Positions 8,514 through 17,909 of a DNA stretch of 64,000 nt are shown one piece after another; positions within the stretch are counted from its first letter, which is position 1, and each line of letters begins with the position of its first letter. This DNA comes from Anaerolineae bacterium (lineage in GTDB: Bacteria; Chloroflexota; Anaerolineae; Aggregatilineales; J027), in contig JAIOHL010000171.1 in NCBI GenBank assembly GCA_019913005.1, positions 24,152 through 88,151 on the forward strand, written 5' to 3'. The notes under the pieces are model-generated. The model was not told the DNA's origin and ran no database searches. It was given only the letters and a program-made list of their open reading frames with translations. A program made the translations under genes and the position numbers.

Positions 8514-9431
8514 CTAGCCTAATTTCTTCATTTCCACCGCAATCTGGGCTGCGACGGAAGCATTATTCCGCAATAGAGCTAGATTCGCCTGCAAACTTTC
8601 GCCGCCGGAAATTTCCACTAGGCGAGAAAGCAAAAACGGCGTGATGTCTTTACCTACGACATGCTGGGCATCAGCATCGGCAAGGGCCTGTTGAATATCA
8701 GCCTCAATTTTCGCTGGGTCGAGGGCGGCGCTGGCTGGAATAGGGGCTGTTACCAAAACCCCACTCCGCATTCCGAAGCCCCAATGCGCAGACAATAGGG
8801 CGGCGGCTTCTCGCGGGTTATGCACACAATCTTGCAGCATTAGACCACTGGTCGGGGTATAAAAAGCCGGGAATTCATGGGTTTGATAGCCCACCACCGG
8901 AACACCATAGGTTTCGAGCCATTCCAATGTGCGGGGCAGGTCTAAAATCGCTTTAGCGCCTGCACAGACCACTGCTACAGGTGTCCGGCTGAGTTCGGGC
9001 AAATCGGCGCTGACGTCCCACGCCGCGCCACGATGGACACCACCAATGCCCCCCGTCACAAAAATGTGAATCCCCGCCATATACGCCACCAGCATTGTGC
9101 CTGCTACCGTTGTTGCTCCATATTCGCGGCGAGCGATCACCGAGCCAAAATCGCGGCGGCTGACCTTACGAACGTGAGTATCACCAGTGGCTAGGCGTTC
9201 CATCTCATGTGGGGAGAGGCCCGCTTTGACATGGCCTTCAATAATGGCGACAGTGGCAGGTACAGCCCCATGCTGACGCACAATCGTTTCCAATTCCTGC
9301 GCCAACTTCAAATTATCGGGCCACGGCAGGCCATGTGAAATGACGGTAGATTCGAGGGCCACAATCGCACGTCCAGCGGCTTTGGCCTCGGCAACTTCAG
9401 GCGAAAGAATCACAGGGTTTTCAGTTTTCAT
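8514..9431 (-). CDS. psuG: Pseudouridine-5'-phosphate glycosidase PsuG
   Basis: A 305-residue cytoplasmic enzyme of the PsuG/IndA family, which reversibly splits pseudouridine 5'-phosphate into uracil and ribose 5-phosphate. Visible family motifs are the N-terminal A-L-E-S-T-V-I-S-H-G-x-P segment, G-G-I-G-G-V-H-R-G, and A-G-x-K160, whose lysine forms the Schiff base with ribose. The start was set to ATG 9431 with AGAGG just upstream; the in-frame codon at 9452 would overlap the previous gene. It lies 7 bases after the SH3 lipoprotein stop. No PsuK kinase gene adjoins it. Confidence 0.92.
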   Translation of the reverse strand: MKTENPVILSPEVAEAKAAGRAIVALESTVISHGLPWPDNLKLAQELETIVRQHGAVPATVAIIEGHVKAGLSPHEMERLATGDTHVRKVSRRDFGSVIARREYGATTVAGTMLVAYMAGIHIFVTGGIGGVHRGAAWDVSADLPELSRTPVAVVCAGAKAILDLPRTLEWLETYGVPVVGYQTHEFPAFYTPTSGLMLQDCVHNPREAAALLSAHWGFGMRSGVLVTAPIPASAALDPAKIEADIQQALADADAQHVVGKDITPFLLSRLVEISGGESLQANLALLRNNASVAAQIAVEMKKLG

Positions 9432-9438
9432 TTGACCT

Positions 9439-10203
9439 CTACTGGGGCGCATCTACGACGGGTAAGGTGCTGGTATCGCCTGTCACATTGACAAAAGAGG
9501 CAAAAATCCAGCCATAGCCTGTCCCAACTTGAATCACATACCATGTCGAATCTGCACTGCGTCCGACCACTGTCACGGCTTCATTTTGACCCGCCGTCAG
9601 CACAATTTGATAGGATGGGTCTGGCCCTTGTCGCACCGGGGTTATTGCGTTGACCGTTCCCGGTAAGCCGGGCGGCAGATTGGGAATTCCATTGGCCTCC
9701 TCGGTCGCGGCTGGCTCAGAACCACCACTCGTGGATGATTCTGGCGTGACAACGGGCGGCAAAATATCAGGGGCAGACTTAATCATAATGCTCGTGGTCT
9801 CTATGGCGCTGGCAGTTCCATCGGCACGGAAGGCTTGCACATTGACCAAATAGGCTTGATTGCCTGCTGCCGTCCATATCAAAATTGCTTCAAGGCGGGA
9901 TTCACCAGCAGGGTTACTTGCCTCTTGGGTCAAGATCACGGGCTGACCGGGAATATCAATGGTGACTTCAATCCGTGCCACCCCCGGCCCCAAATCACGT
10001 GCGACGGCATGAATGGTGACTTCTGACCCCACCGCGTAGGCATTCCCAGCAGCGGGGGCAAGAATCAAGACAGTTGGGCGGTCTTCGGTTAGTAATGGTT
10101 TTTCGGATGTGGCGCTGTCCTCGGAAATGAGATTACAGGCCAATGTTGCGAACAATAAAGCAATAAGGGCAATCAAAATCGGCTGCGAGTTGCGTTTTGG
10201 CAT
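9439..10203 (-). CDS. Lipoprotein with Ig-like and SH3b domains
   Basis: 254 residues. A hydrophobic N-terminus ends in T-L-A-C23-N, a likely lipobox, so the protein should be tethered to the outer face of the membrane. An Ig-like beta domain (~45-140) follows, then a Pro/Glu-rich linker and an SH3b domain (~185-250) with a G-W-I core. The start ATG 10203 (MPKRN) follows GAGGG; the earlier in-frame codon at 10230 has no such site. It is cotranscribed with psuG, though no functional link is evident. SH3b suggests cell-wall binding; the ligand is unknown. Confidence 0.75.
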   Translation of the reverse strand: MPKRNSQPILIALIALLFATLACNLISEDSATSEKPLLTEDRPTVLILAPAAGNAYAVGSEVTIHAVARDLGPGVARIEVTIDIPGQPVILTQEASNPAGESRLEAILIWTAAGNQAYLVNVQAFRADGTASAIETTSIMIKSAPDILPPVVTPESSTSGGSEPAATEEANGIPNLPPGLPGTVNAITPVRQGPDPSYQIVLTAGQNEAVTVVGRSADSTWYVIQVGTGYGWIFASFVNVTGDTSTLPVVDAPQ

Positions 10204-10304
10204 AATCCCTCGCCTATAGGAGATAATCAATTTTGGCGACTCAGTTTACCACAGATTTAGGCAAGCATACGTGTGAGGACTCGGCGCACACCTGACGATT
10301 TCAC

Positions 10305-10669
10305 TTATTCATCGTCTACTACTCGAAAATTGGCATGAAACATATGATGAAATGGGCCACTCCCCAACGGGTCATTCCACGTTCGCTCAAATATATCGGG
10401 TGGATGACCACTAGGTCGGACAAAAACCCTCGTTATAGAGTTGCGAATTTCTAGAATTACCAAGTCAATAATCAGGGAAAATTTGTTTTCATCAATAAAC
10501 AGAGCATCTATCGCAGTATCTCTTCAATAGAAATTTTGTGGGAATGCCCTTTCCCATGAAATTCAATCAGGAAATTGCGAGGCACCCTGATTTTATATCT
10601 TTCCTCTGCATTTTGGGCCGCGAGGTCAAGATGGTGTCGAAATAGTTGGGCAAATTCTTCTTTGGTCAT
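10305..10669 (-). pseudogene. Frameshifted partner gene of the Uma2 nuclease
   Basis: The first part runs from ATG 10669 for 53 codons and meets TAG at 10508-10510. Reading on in another frame gives an uninterrupted coherent stretch to TAA at 10305-10307, with residues such as L-F-I-D-E-N-K-F-S and S-G-H-P-P-D-I-F. Five bases lie between the last good codon of frame one and the first of frame two, which is consistent with one lost base near 10510. Joined, the product would be about 120 residues. It starts 7 bases after the Uma2 gene, so it was probably a conserved companion. It is either true decay or a sequence error. Confidence 0.6.
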
Positions 10670-10676
10670 GGCTTCA

Positions 10677-11252
10677 CTAAAAGAGTTTTGAAACGGCGAC
10701 TTCAAAGCCGGGGATGATTTCACCACCTGACAACACATCATCAACGGTAAGGCGTTCGAGTTGTGTTTGACCCTGTTTGTAAATGGTCACGGTTTTAGAA
10801 TCCGCATCCACCAACCAAATGACCAATACGCCATCTTTCAGGTAGCGTGAGATTTTGCGGTTCACTTTGGTAAGGCGGTCTGTTGGGGAGACCACTTCAA
10901 TGACCAAATCCGGTACGATAGTGAGCGGCTTTTCCTCCCAATCTGGGTCACTTTCAGTCAATGCAGCCAACCGCTCGGCTCGGATGAACATAATATCTGG
11001 TACACGAGAGCCTTTAACCCAGTTGGCCTGCACCATGATAACAAAGGGTGTTTCCGAAAAAATCTCACCTAGATTATTAGCCTCCACAAAATCAGCCAGC
11101 CATCGAGCCAGACGCAAGGTAATTCTACTACTCCGTGTAATTTGAGGACTCACAGGCACTCTCTCCCCATCAATTAGCTCGAATGGGCCTTCGTCGCTGT
11201 ATAGTTCCATGAATTCATCAAGGCTTATCAGGGTAACATCTATTGTTTCCAT
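10677..11252 (-). CDS. Uma2 family endonuclease (DUF820)
   Basis: A 191-residue protein of the Uma2 (DUF820) family, a PD-(D/E)xK nuclease fold that is expanded in Cyanobacteria and Chloroflexota. Motif residues visible are D86 in R-V-P-D-I, D115 and E119 in P-D-L-V-I-E-V-V-S-P, and K133 in the following R-K helix; these match the metal-binding and catalytic set. There is no signal peptide. It sits 42 bases after acpS and just before the broken small gene. The cellular role of the family is not established. Confidence 0.88.
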   Translation of the reverse strand: METIDVTLISLDEFMELYSDEGPFELIDGERVPVSPQITRSSRITLRLARWLADFVEANNLGEIFSETPFVIMVQANWVKGSRVPDIMFIRAERLAALTESDPDWEEKPLTIVPDLVIEVVSPTDRLTKVNRKISRYLKDGVLVIWLVDADSKTVTIYKQGQTQLERLTVDDVLSGGEIIPGFEVAVSKLF

Positions 11253-11294
11253 GCCCGTTAGCCTCCAATTTCTTGTACGCCAATATTTCCAATT

Positions 11295-11657
11295 TTAGCC
11301 CATTGCCACTACGAACGCGATGGCCTGCTCTTCGGTGTGGCTGAGGCTGATGTCCCATGTACCCAAACCCATTTCGTCGGCGAGTTCACGGGCGCGACCA
11401 TGTAGATGTAGAATAGGGCGGCGGCGTTCATCCGCCAAAATCTCTATCTCGACCCATTTGACATCACCAATGCCTGTGCCAAGCGCCTTTGCCACCGCTT
11501 CTTTGGCCGCGATACGTGCCGCCAAGCGATGATACACCCCGCCACAATAGTCACGCTCGGCAGGGGTAAAAAATCGCTCAAAAAAACGCTCACCATGTCG
11601 AGAGATGGCCCGTTCAATGCGAGCCACCTCAATCATATCCACCCCAACACGTAGCAT
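11295..11657 (-). CDS. acpS: Holo-[acyl-carrier-protein] synthase AcpS
   Basis: 120 residues, the normal size for AcpS. It transfers the 4'-phosphopantetheine arm of CoA to a serine of acyl carrier protein. The two Mg-binding sites are visible: D7 in V-G-V-D-M-I-E and E53 in A-A-K-E-A-V-A-K-A-L-G; a C-terminal S-L-S-H-T is also conserved. The start codon lies 3 bases after the stop of the M16 gene, so translation is probably coupled. Confidence 0.93.
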   Translation of the reverse strand: MLRVGVDMIEVARIERAISRHGERFFERFFTPAERDYCGGVYHRLAARIAAKEAVAKALGTGIGDVKWVEIEILADERRRPILHLHGRARELADEMGLGTWDISLSHTEEQAIAFVVAMG

Positions 11658-11660
11658 TTT

Positions 11661-12974
11661 TTATAGCACCGGCCCTTCCAATTCTGGGCCAGCCACCGCC
11701 AGCGCAAACGCATTGGTTGACCAATAGCGGTGCATAGCTTCTTGTAATTGTGAGGCTTGCAGGCCGTTAATCATGTTGGCATAACGGCGCAGATAATCCA
11801 AGCCGAGGCCGTAATATTCCATGTTGTAAATCGAACCTGCTACACCCTCATTGCTTTCGAGTTGTAGGGGCAGGCTGCCGATCAGGTTCATCTTGTTATC
11901 GTTAAGGTCGTCTTCACTGACAGGTTCATTGAGCATCCGGTCAAGCTCGACTTTGATACCCTCCACCGCCAACTTGACACTCGAGGGGTCAACTCCGGCG
12001 ATGACACGCCATGCACCCGGCCCCGGCCCGCCTTCTAATTGGCTGTAGCTGTAATAGGCCAAGCCTTTTTCTTCGCGCACGTTTTTGCCCAAGCGCCCCA
12101 TCATGCCAAACACCCCCAACACATTATTCGCCATGCGTGCCGCCTGAAAATCATCGGCATAACGCGAAGGGCCGGGAACACCCAGCACAATATCCGATTG
12201 GGATTTGCCGGGGATGACGACATTGGCGTAACTGACTTCGGAGGGAGATTCAACCGGAGGTAATTCAGGGTGCGCTTGCTGATGAGGGTTAACCCAATCA
12301 CCCAAATAATGCCCGACCTGTGCCACCGCGTCATCGGCTTTGACATTGCCAACCACGACCACTATCATGTCCTGTGGCCCAAATTGGCGCTCATGAAAAC
12401 CGCGCAGGTCATCAATCGTCATATTCTTAATACGCTCAAACTCCCCATCCGCAAAACGATGATAGGGATGTTCGGGGGGATAGATCATGCGGGCAAATTG
12501 GCGGGAGGCCATGTAGCGGGTATTTTGCAGACGGATTTTTAACCCGGTCATGATTTCACCGCGTAGCCGTTCTACCTGTGCTTCAGGGAAAGACGGATTG
12601 CGGAGGGCATCCGACAAAATATCCAGTAGAAGCGGTAAATCTTCACCAAGCGACTTGCCACCGAATGAGACCTCGTGCATCCCGCCGCCAATCCGCAGAT
12701 TTGCGCCGACGCCTTCCAATTCCTCATGAATCCGGGTGAAGTCGCGGTTCTTGGTGCCACGCATGAGCGACGAGGTAGCAAAGCCGACCAAGCCTTGTTT
12801 TTCTGGCGACTCAAAGACCGCCCCTGCTACCAACGATCCGGTGATGACAACAGACTGTGCAGTAAAATTTTCGCGTACCAAGACGGTAATGCCATTCGGC
12901 AGTTCACGGCGGATAATGTCATCCGGGCCGGGAATGGCACTCAAAATAGATGATGAACTCAATTGGGCCGCCAT
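11661..12974 (-). CDS. M16 peptidase family, non-catalytic subunit
   Basis: 437 residues with the two-lobe M16 (insulinase/processing-peptidase) architecture. The region where active members carry HxxEH reads G-F-A-T-S-S-L-M-R-G-T, so zinc ligands are absent. In many bacteria, an active and an inactive M16 protein are encoded side by side and form a heterodimer like mitochondrial processing peptidase. The active partner ends 3 bases upstream at 12978. The long Gly-rich G-G-G-M-H-E-V region and C-terminal domain are intact, so this is a real partner and not a pseudogene. Confidence 0.88.
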   Translation of the reverse strand: MAAQLSSSSILSAIPGPDDIIRRELPNGITVLVRENFTAQSVVITGSLVAGAVFESPEKQGLVGFATSSLMRGTKNRDFTRIHEELEGVGANLRIGGGMHEVSFGGKSLGEDLPLLLDILSDALRNPSFPEAQVERLRGEIMTGLKIRLQNTRYMASRQFARMIYPPEHPYHRFADGEFERIKNMTIDDLRGFHERQFGPQDMIVVVVGNVKADDAVAQVGHYLGDWVNPHQQAHPELPPVESPSEVSYANVVIPGKSQSDIVLGVPGPSRYADDFQAARMANNVLGVFGMMGRLGKNVREEKGLAYYSYSQLEGGPGPGAWRVIAGVDPSSVKLAVEGIKVELDRMLNEPVSEDDLNDNKMNLIGSLPLQLESNEGVAGSIYNMEYYGLGLDYLRRYANMINGLQASQLQEAMHRYWSTNAFALAVAGPELEGPVL

Positions 12975-12977
12975 GAT

Positions 12978-14270
12978 TTATTCATCCTCACCTTCTGCGC
13001 CATTCGATTCAATTGGGATAAACCACCCCACTGTGCGGCGGGAGGGCTGTAAATATTTACGGGCCACTTGTTGAATATCTTCGGCGGTCACGGCCTGCAA
13101 GCGTTCTGGATAATCGCCAAAAAGCTGATAGCTCTCAATATGTTCACTGTAGGCCAGCCAAAACGCCTGTCCGGTCACGCCTTCATTGCTATAGGCAAAG
13201 GCGGCGCGGGCCTGTTTTTTGGCTTTTTCAAGTTCGGCCTGCGACACCAATTCGTTATGTAATCGGCTGATTTCGGCATCGAGCGCGGTTTCAATTTCTT
13301 GGTGAGTGCGACCATCCCTTAGTGTAGCATCAATCGTATACAGATAGGGGTCAATTGTCATCGAAATCCCCCCTGAGACACTGACTGCCAATTCTTTTTC
13401 GACCAATGCCTTATAGAGTCGAGAAGTTTTGCTGCCGATATTGCCGCCACCGGGACCGCTGGGGCCGCCCAAGATGCTATCCAACGCCGCCAGCTTAAAC
13501 CAATCTTCATGGGAGGCGGCGGGCGCACGATAGGCCAATGTGACATAGGAGGCATTGCCTTCGCGTTCGACCATCACCCGCCGTTCACCACGTTGTTCGG
13601 GTTCTTCACGTTGAAATTCTCGTGGAAGCGGACCCGCCGGAATGGATTCATAGAGGGCACGGATTTTTGTCAGCATTTCGTCGGTATCAAACGCGCCAAC
13701 CATCACCCCAATCGCGTTGTTGGGCATGTAGTATTGGTGATAGTGCGCATATAAATCATCACGGGTCATGGTTTTGAGGTCGGTCATATCCCCAATAATC
13801 TGGTGATGATAGGGATGTACCCGAAAGGCAGCGGCGTGGATTTCTTCATCCAGCCAAAAAGTCGGCGAATTTTCCGACCCCTGCCGCTCGCTGATAATGA
13901 CTGTGCGCTCTGATTCGGTTTCTTCGGGGTCGAAATGGGCATTGACCATGCGATCTGCTTCAATCCGTAGCGCTAGATCAATTTGGTCGGCGGGCATGGT
14001 TTCATAATAGGCCGTGTGGTCGAGATAGGTATGCGCGTTCCAACTGCCCCCTAGCCGATCCACCAAGCGGTCTAACGACCCTGCCGGAAATTGATCCGTG
14101 CCCTTGAACATCATGTGTTCAACCCAATGCGAAATCCCGGTTCGGCCTGTCGGCTCATTGCGACTGCCGACCCGATACATGACCCACCAGCTAATCACAG
14201 GGGCAGAATGTACCTCTTTTAGCAAAATCACCATACCATTACTGAGTTCGTGCCGTGTAACACTTGCCAT
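12978..14270 (-). CDS. M16 family zinc peptidase, catalytic subunit
   Basis: 430 residues. The inverted zinc motif H48-W-V-E51-H52 is present, with the third ligand E128 in V-I-I-S-E-R-Q about 76 residues on, as expected for M16. The start ATG 14270 overlaps the TGA of the amidase frame by one base, suggesting coupling; the longer in-frame start at 14330 would lie inside the amidase. No signal peptide is seen, so it should act in the cytoplasm, degrading peptides as a dimer with the neighbouring inactive subunit. Confidence 0.9.
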   Translation of the reverse strand: MASVTRHELSNGMVILLKEVHSAPVISWWVMYRVGSRNEPTGRTGISHWVEHMMFKGTDQFPAGSLDRLVDRLGGSWNAHTYLDHTAYYETMPADQIDLALRIEADRMVNAHFDPEETESERTVIISERQGSENSPTFWLDEEIHAAAFRVHPYHHQIIGDMTDLKTMTRDDLYAHYHQYYMPNNAIGVMVGAFDTDEMLTKIRALYESIPAGPLPREFQREEPEQRGERRVMVEREGNASYVTLAYRAPAASHEDWFKLAALDSILGGPSGPGGGNIGSKTSRLYKALVEKELAVSVSGGISMTIDPYLYTIDATLRDGRTHQEIETALDAEISRLHNELVSQAELEKAKKQARAAFAYSNEGVTGQAFWLAYSEHIESYQLFGDYPERLQAVTAEDIQQVARKYLQPSRRTVGWFIPIESNGAEGEDE

Positions 14271-15680
14271 CAATGTTCGACTTTCTTTAGATTCAATGAA
14301 TTTTGCAGAGACTCCAAACGCGCTTTCCACGAAAGTTCTTGCTCAAATATAGACGCAACCTTTAACAATAAATCTTCCCTACCAAAATCTGCCACTAATT
14401 GCACCCCAATAGGTAGGCCATTCTTTGTCCAATGAAGTGGTAGAGAGATGGCTGGTTGCCCACTGATGCTAAATGGCATCGTAAATATCCCAAAGGCTTT
14501 ACCAATATCATCTTTTTGCAGCCCTTGTAGTGGCATTGGTTGGTTCATCGTGGGGGTTATCAACAAATTGTAATCAGACCACCATTCGGGCGTTCGACCC
14601 ACCCCCGCCAGTAGCCGCTGATGGGCGGCTTGTAGCTGGACAGCGGTATATTGCCGACTCTCTTCTGCCCGTGCCCAAGTAGCAGGTTCTACATCCTCCG
14701 GGCCCATCGTTTTGCCAGTGCGCTCGCTCCACATCTCAATTCTTGCAGCAAGGCTACTCGCCGAAATAATACGCAGGGGGGTGAGCATATTCAATATGAT
14801 GCCCCAAGCCCTCAAGCACTTTTGCTGCTGTCTCAACTGCCTGAATGCAATCTTCGTGAACGGTATTTTGCAGAAAAATATCGTTGACCAGCAATCCTAT
14901 ACGCAGTTGTTGAAGGTCGCCGTCTAATTCCTCAATAAAAGGTCGCTTCGGAGGGGAGGCAAGAAACAAATCCCCCAGCATGGCCCCAGCGATGCAATCT
15001 AGCACCCCGGCGGCATCCCGCACGGATTTTGTCAACACAAACTCCACTGCATTACCTAATATGCCGCCTGAACTTGCTGGGCCTGTCGAAATTCGCCCCC
15101 GTGAAGGCTTCAATCCTACCAACCCACAGCACGCCGCAGGCACGCGCAATGAGCCAGTACCATCGTTGCCATGCGCAATTGCCACCATCCCTGAAGCTAC
15201 CGCCGCCGCTGACCCACCACTTGAGCCACCCACTGAATGTTCCAAATTAAACGGATTACGTGTCGGGCCAAAAGCAATCGGTTCAGTCGTCGCGCTGCCT
15301 GCCAGTTCGGGAAGATTGGTTTTGCCGAGAAAAATAAATCCCGCCTGTCGAAATTTTTGGGCGAGATAGGTGTCGTGGGAAGATTGCCAATTGAGATTTC
15401 TTAAGAATCCCATCCCTTCGTAATAAGGGTCGCCCGCCGTCTGGCACATATAATCTTTCAATAACAAAGGCACACCCTTAAATGGCCCATCAGGGAGTTG
15501 ACCCGACAGGGCATCAGAGCGTGCCTTTTCATAAAGAGGGGTGATAACCGCGTTAATTTTGGGGTTCAGATGTTCAATACATGAGATAGCCGCCTCAACT
15601 AACTCTATTGGCTGGACTTCACCTTTTTTAACGAGTTCAGCCTGCGCAGTAGCATCAAGATTGGCTATCTCATCTATCAT
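14270..15680 (-). pseudogene. Amidase signature family enzyme, frameshifted
   Basis: Two overlapping frames together encode one amidase-signature (AS) enzyme of about 470 residues. The first (15680-14754) holds the catalytic K in L-L-K-D-Y and the Ser-rich G-G-S-S-G-G-S core; the second carries the C-terminal third with L-I-T-P-T-M and G-L-P-I-G-V-Q-L. The break falls in a run of six G (plus strand 14776-14781). With five bases the frames join as A-H-P-L-R-I-I-S-A-S-S-L. One extra base is therefore the simplest explanation: sequencing error or recent inactivation. AS enzymes hydrolyse amide bonds (a GatA-like fold); the substrate is unknown. The gene ends in a TGATG overlap with the M16 gene. 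Confidence 0.85.
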
Positions 15681-15707
15681 CCTAATTTTGCCCCCAGACA
15701 GAATTAT

Positions 15708-17036
15708 TTACTTCTTCTTGGCTTTGCCGTTGCTGCCATTGTAGCCACGCCCGATACCACGATAGGTATAACCAAGCCCCTGCATGATTTCTGGCTCATA
15801 TAAATTGCGACCATCTACCATGACGGGTTGACGCATGACATCACGCAGCCGTTCCAGATCGAGGTTCTTAAATTCGTTCCATGGGGTGAGAACAACTACC
15901 GCATCACAACCGCGTGCCAGATCGTAGGGGTCTTCGGCAAGATTGAGATAGGGCATAATCTTGGAGGCATTTTCCATCGCCACCGGGTCATAACCCCGTA
16001 CTACCGCGCCACGCCCGTGCAGATAATCGCCAATCGTGATGGAGGGTGATTCGCGCATATCGTCGGTGTTTTCCTTGAAAGCCAAGCCCATCAAGCCGAC
16101 CACTTTATCCTTGACCGACCCCCAAATTTCCTCCAATTTGAGGATGACATGGCGGCGTTGATAATCGTTGATGTCAATAACCGCGTGCAGCAGTTGGGGA
16201 TGGCGGCCATGTACGTTTGCCATGTGTGCCAACGCTTTCACATCTTTGGGGAAGCAGGAGCCACCATAGCCGATACCCGCATCCAAGAAACGAGGGCCGA
16301 TACGCTTGTCATAGCCCATACCCGTCGCTACTTCTTTGACATCCGCCCCTAAAGCCTCGCAAATATGGGCGATTTCATTGATGAAGCTAATCTTGGTGGC
16401 GAGGAAGGCATTGGAAGCATATTTAATCATTTCGGCGGTGCGGAGGTTGGTGACAATGATGGGGGCACGTAGCGGTAGGTGTAATTGAGCAACCCGATTG
16501 GCGGCATCGAGGTCAGTGCTGCCCAACACAGTACGGTCAGGATTATAGAAGTCCGAAATGGCCGCGCCTTCACGCAAAAATTCGGGGCAGCTTACCACCG
16601 AAAAATCAATTGGCTTGGGTTGGGTCTCTTTGACAATATCGGATACCCAGTCGCCTGTACCCACTGGCACGGTGGATTTATTGATAATAATCAGGGGATG
16701 ATCCATCGTCTTGGCAATGGTTTCGGCAGCGATGCGCACATAACGCAAATCGGCCTCACCATCAACGCCTTCAGGGGTGCCGACACAGATAAATACAAAT
16801 TCGGCGTCCTTCAAACCTTCTTCGTAGGAGGTGGTGAAATGCAGGCGGCCTGATTCCACGTTCCGTACAACGACTTCCTGCATACCCGGTTCGTAAATCG
16901 GCAAAATCGCTTTCTTCAAATTGGCAATACGTTCTTCGCTGATGTCAACGGCGACGACTTTATTGCCCAAATCGGAAAAGCACGCGGCGGTGGTCAACCC
17001 AACATACCCGACGCCGATCACACAGATATTCTTCAT
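15708..17036 (-). CDS. ugd: UDP-glucose 6-dehydrogenase
   Basis: A 442-residue cytoplasmic enzyme that oxidises UDP-glucose (or a related sugar nucleotide) to UDP-glucuronate, a precursor for surface polysaccharide. The NAD-binding G-V-G-Y-V-G-L lies at the N-terminus. The catalytic cysteine is C261 in G-G-S-C-F-P-K-D, and the substrate-binding E-F-L-R-E-G and F-K-E-N-T-D-D motifs are present. The last ~15 residues are a Gly/Lys tail. ATG 17036 follows AAGAGG. It follows the flippase-like and FAD-oxidoreductase genes and fits an envelope glycan operon. UDP-N-acetyl-mannosamine dehydrogenase is a less likely alternative. Confidence 0.92.
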   Translation of the reverse strand: MKNICVIGVGYVGLTTAACFSDLGNKVVAVDISEERIANLKKAILPIYEPGMQEVVVRNVESGRLHFTTSYEEGLKDAEFVFICVGTPEGVDGEADLRYVRIAAETIAKTMDHPLIIINKSTVPVGTGDWVSDIVKETQPKPIDFSVVSCPEFLREGAAISDFYNPDRTVLGSTDLDAANRVAQLHLPLRAPIIVTNLRTAEMIKYASNAFLATKISFINEIAHICEALGADVKEVATGMGYDKRIGPRFLDAGIGYGGSCFPKDVKALAHMANVHGRHPQLLHAVIDINDYQRRHVILKLEEIWGSVKDKVVGLMGLAFKENTDDMRESPSITIGDYLHGRGAVVRGYDPVAMENASKIMPYLNLAEDPYDLARGCDAVVVLTPWNEFKNLDLERLRDVMRQPVMVDGRNLYEPEIMQGLGYTYRGIGRGYNGSNGKAKKK

Positions 17037-17079
17037 GGTTTTACCTCTTGAGTATCACAACTTTCTGGATCTGCCCGGA

Positions 17080-17895
17080 TTATTGTACCGCCGGGCAATC
17101 GGCTAAATCAGACACGACAGAAAAACGCACTTCACGACTGACCGACAGTCCACGCCACGCTGCCTCTGGGATGAGATATGTGCCGTCGCGCTGTTCGGTC
17201 AGGCCCGAATGGGGGTTGTTGTAGGCCACTGTGACCCAATAGTCCCCAACTGGCAGGCCATAAATCGTTTCGCTCATATCAATCGGGGTATCTAGCCCCA
17301 TACTTAAAACATACAAGCCCAAGTCTTCAATTTCCCACTCATAAGTCTCGTCATAATCTAGGATGACAAAATCGTCGCGTACTAGGGGTTCTCCCGGTGG
17401 GAAATCGGGTAGAAGCGGGCTGTCATTGATGCTTAACATAATTTGACCGCGCAAATAGAGATAGATGGGATTGGGGCGATAATTATGCGCCACCAATTTT
17501 CCGGTAATCTCCGTATCCATCTCATAACAATTGGCGTCCAACACCAGCCGCAGAACAAAATCCGGATCAGTGTTGCGGGCGCGTAGTTCGGCACTATTGG
17601 TTGTGGCGGTAGCAGTGGGAGTCGAGGTTGGCGAACCAGACAAAGTAGGGGTCATCGTGCTGGTCGGCGTCATGCTCGGCGTTGAGGTGATGGTTGATGT
17701 CAAACTTGGCGTCGCAGGTGGGCGGGTATTGGTTCGCGTCGGTGTCGCAGTGGGCACAGTCGGGGTAAATGTTGAAGTGGCCCGCTGTGGTGCTAGGAGA
17801 CGACCACTATCTCCCGAAGGTTGAATGGCTGCGATGCTGAAGGCTGCTAGGCTAAAAATCAGCATCCCCCACAATAAAAATCTTGTTCGTGTCAT
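17080..17895 (-). CDS. Exported protein with Thr/Pro linker and C-terminal beta domain
   Basis: 271 residues. The N-terminal hydrophobic segment (about 6-24) is a signal peptide or anchor. A Thr/Ser/Pro-rich linker covers ~40-100, followed by a beta-rich outer domain with one conserved-looking Cys pair (near the start of the domain and close to the end). ATG 17895 has GAGGA eight bases before it. An earlier ATG at 17913 overlaps the preceding TGA (ATGA) and is also possible. It is cotranscribed between the FAD oxidoreductase and ugd. The family was not recognised. Confidence 0.65.
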   Translation of the reverse strand: MTRTRFLLWGMLIFSLAAFSIAAIQPSGDSGRLLAPQRATSTFTPTVPTATPTRTNTRPPATPSLTSTITSTPSMTPTSTMTPTLSGSPTSTPTATATTNSAELRARNTDPDFVLRLVLDANCYEMDTEITGKLVAHNYRPNPIYLYLRGQIMLSINDSPLLPDFPPGEPLVRDDFVILDYDETYEWEIEDLGLYVLSMGLDTPIDMSETIYGLPVGDYWVTVAYNNPHSGLTEQRDGTYLIPEAAWRGLSVSREVRFSVVSDLADCPAVQ

Positions 17896-17909
17896 AAACC
17901 CAGTCCTCG

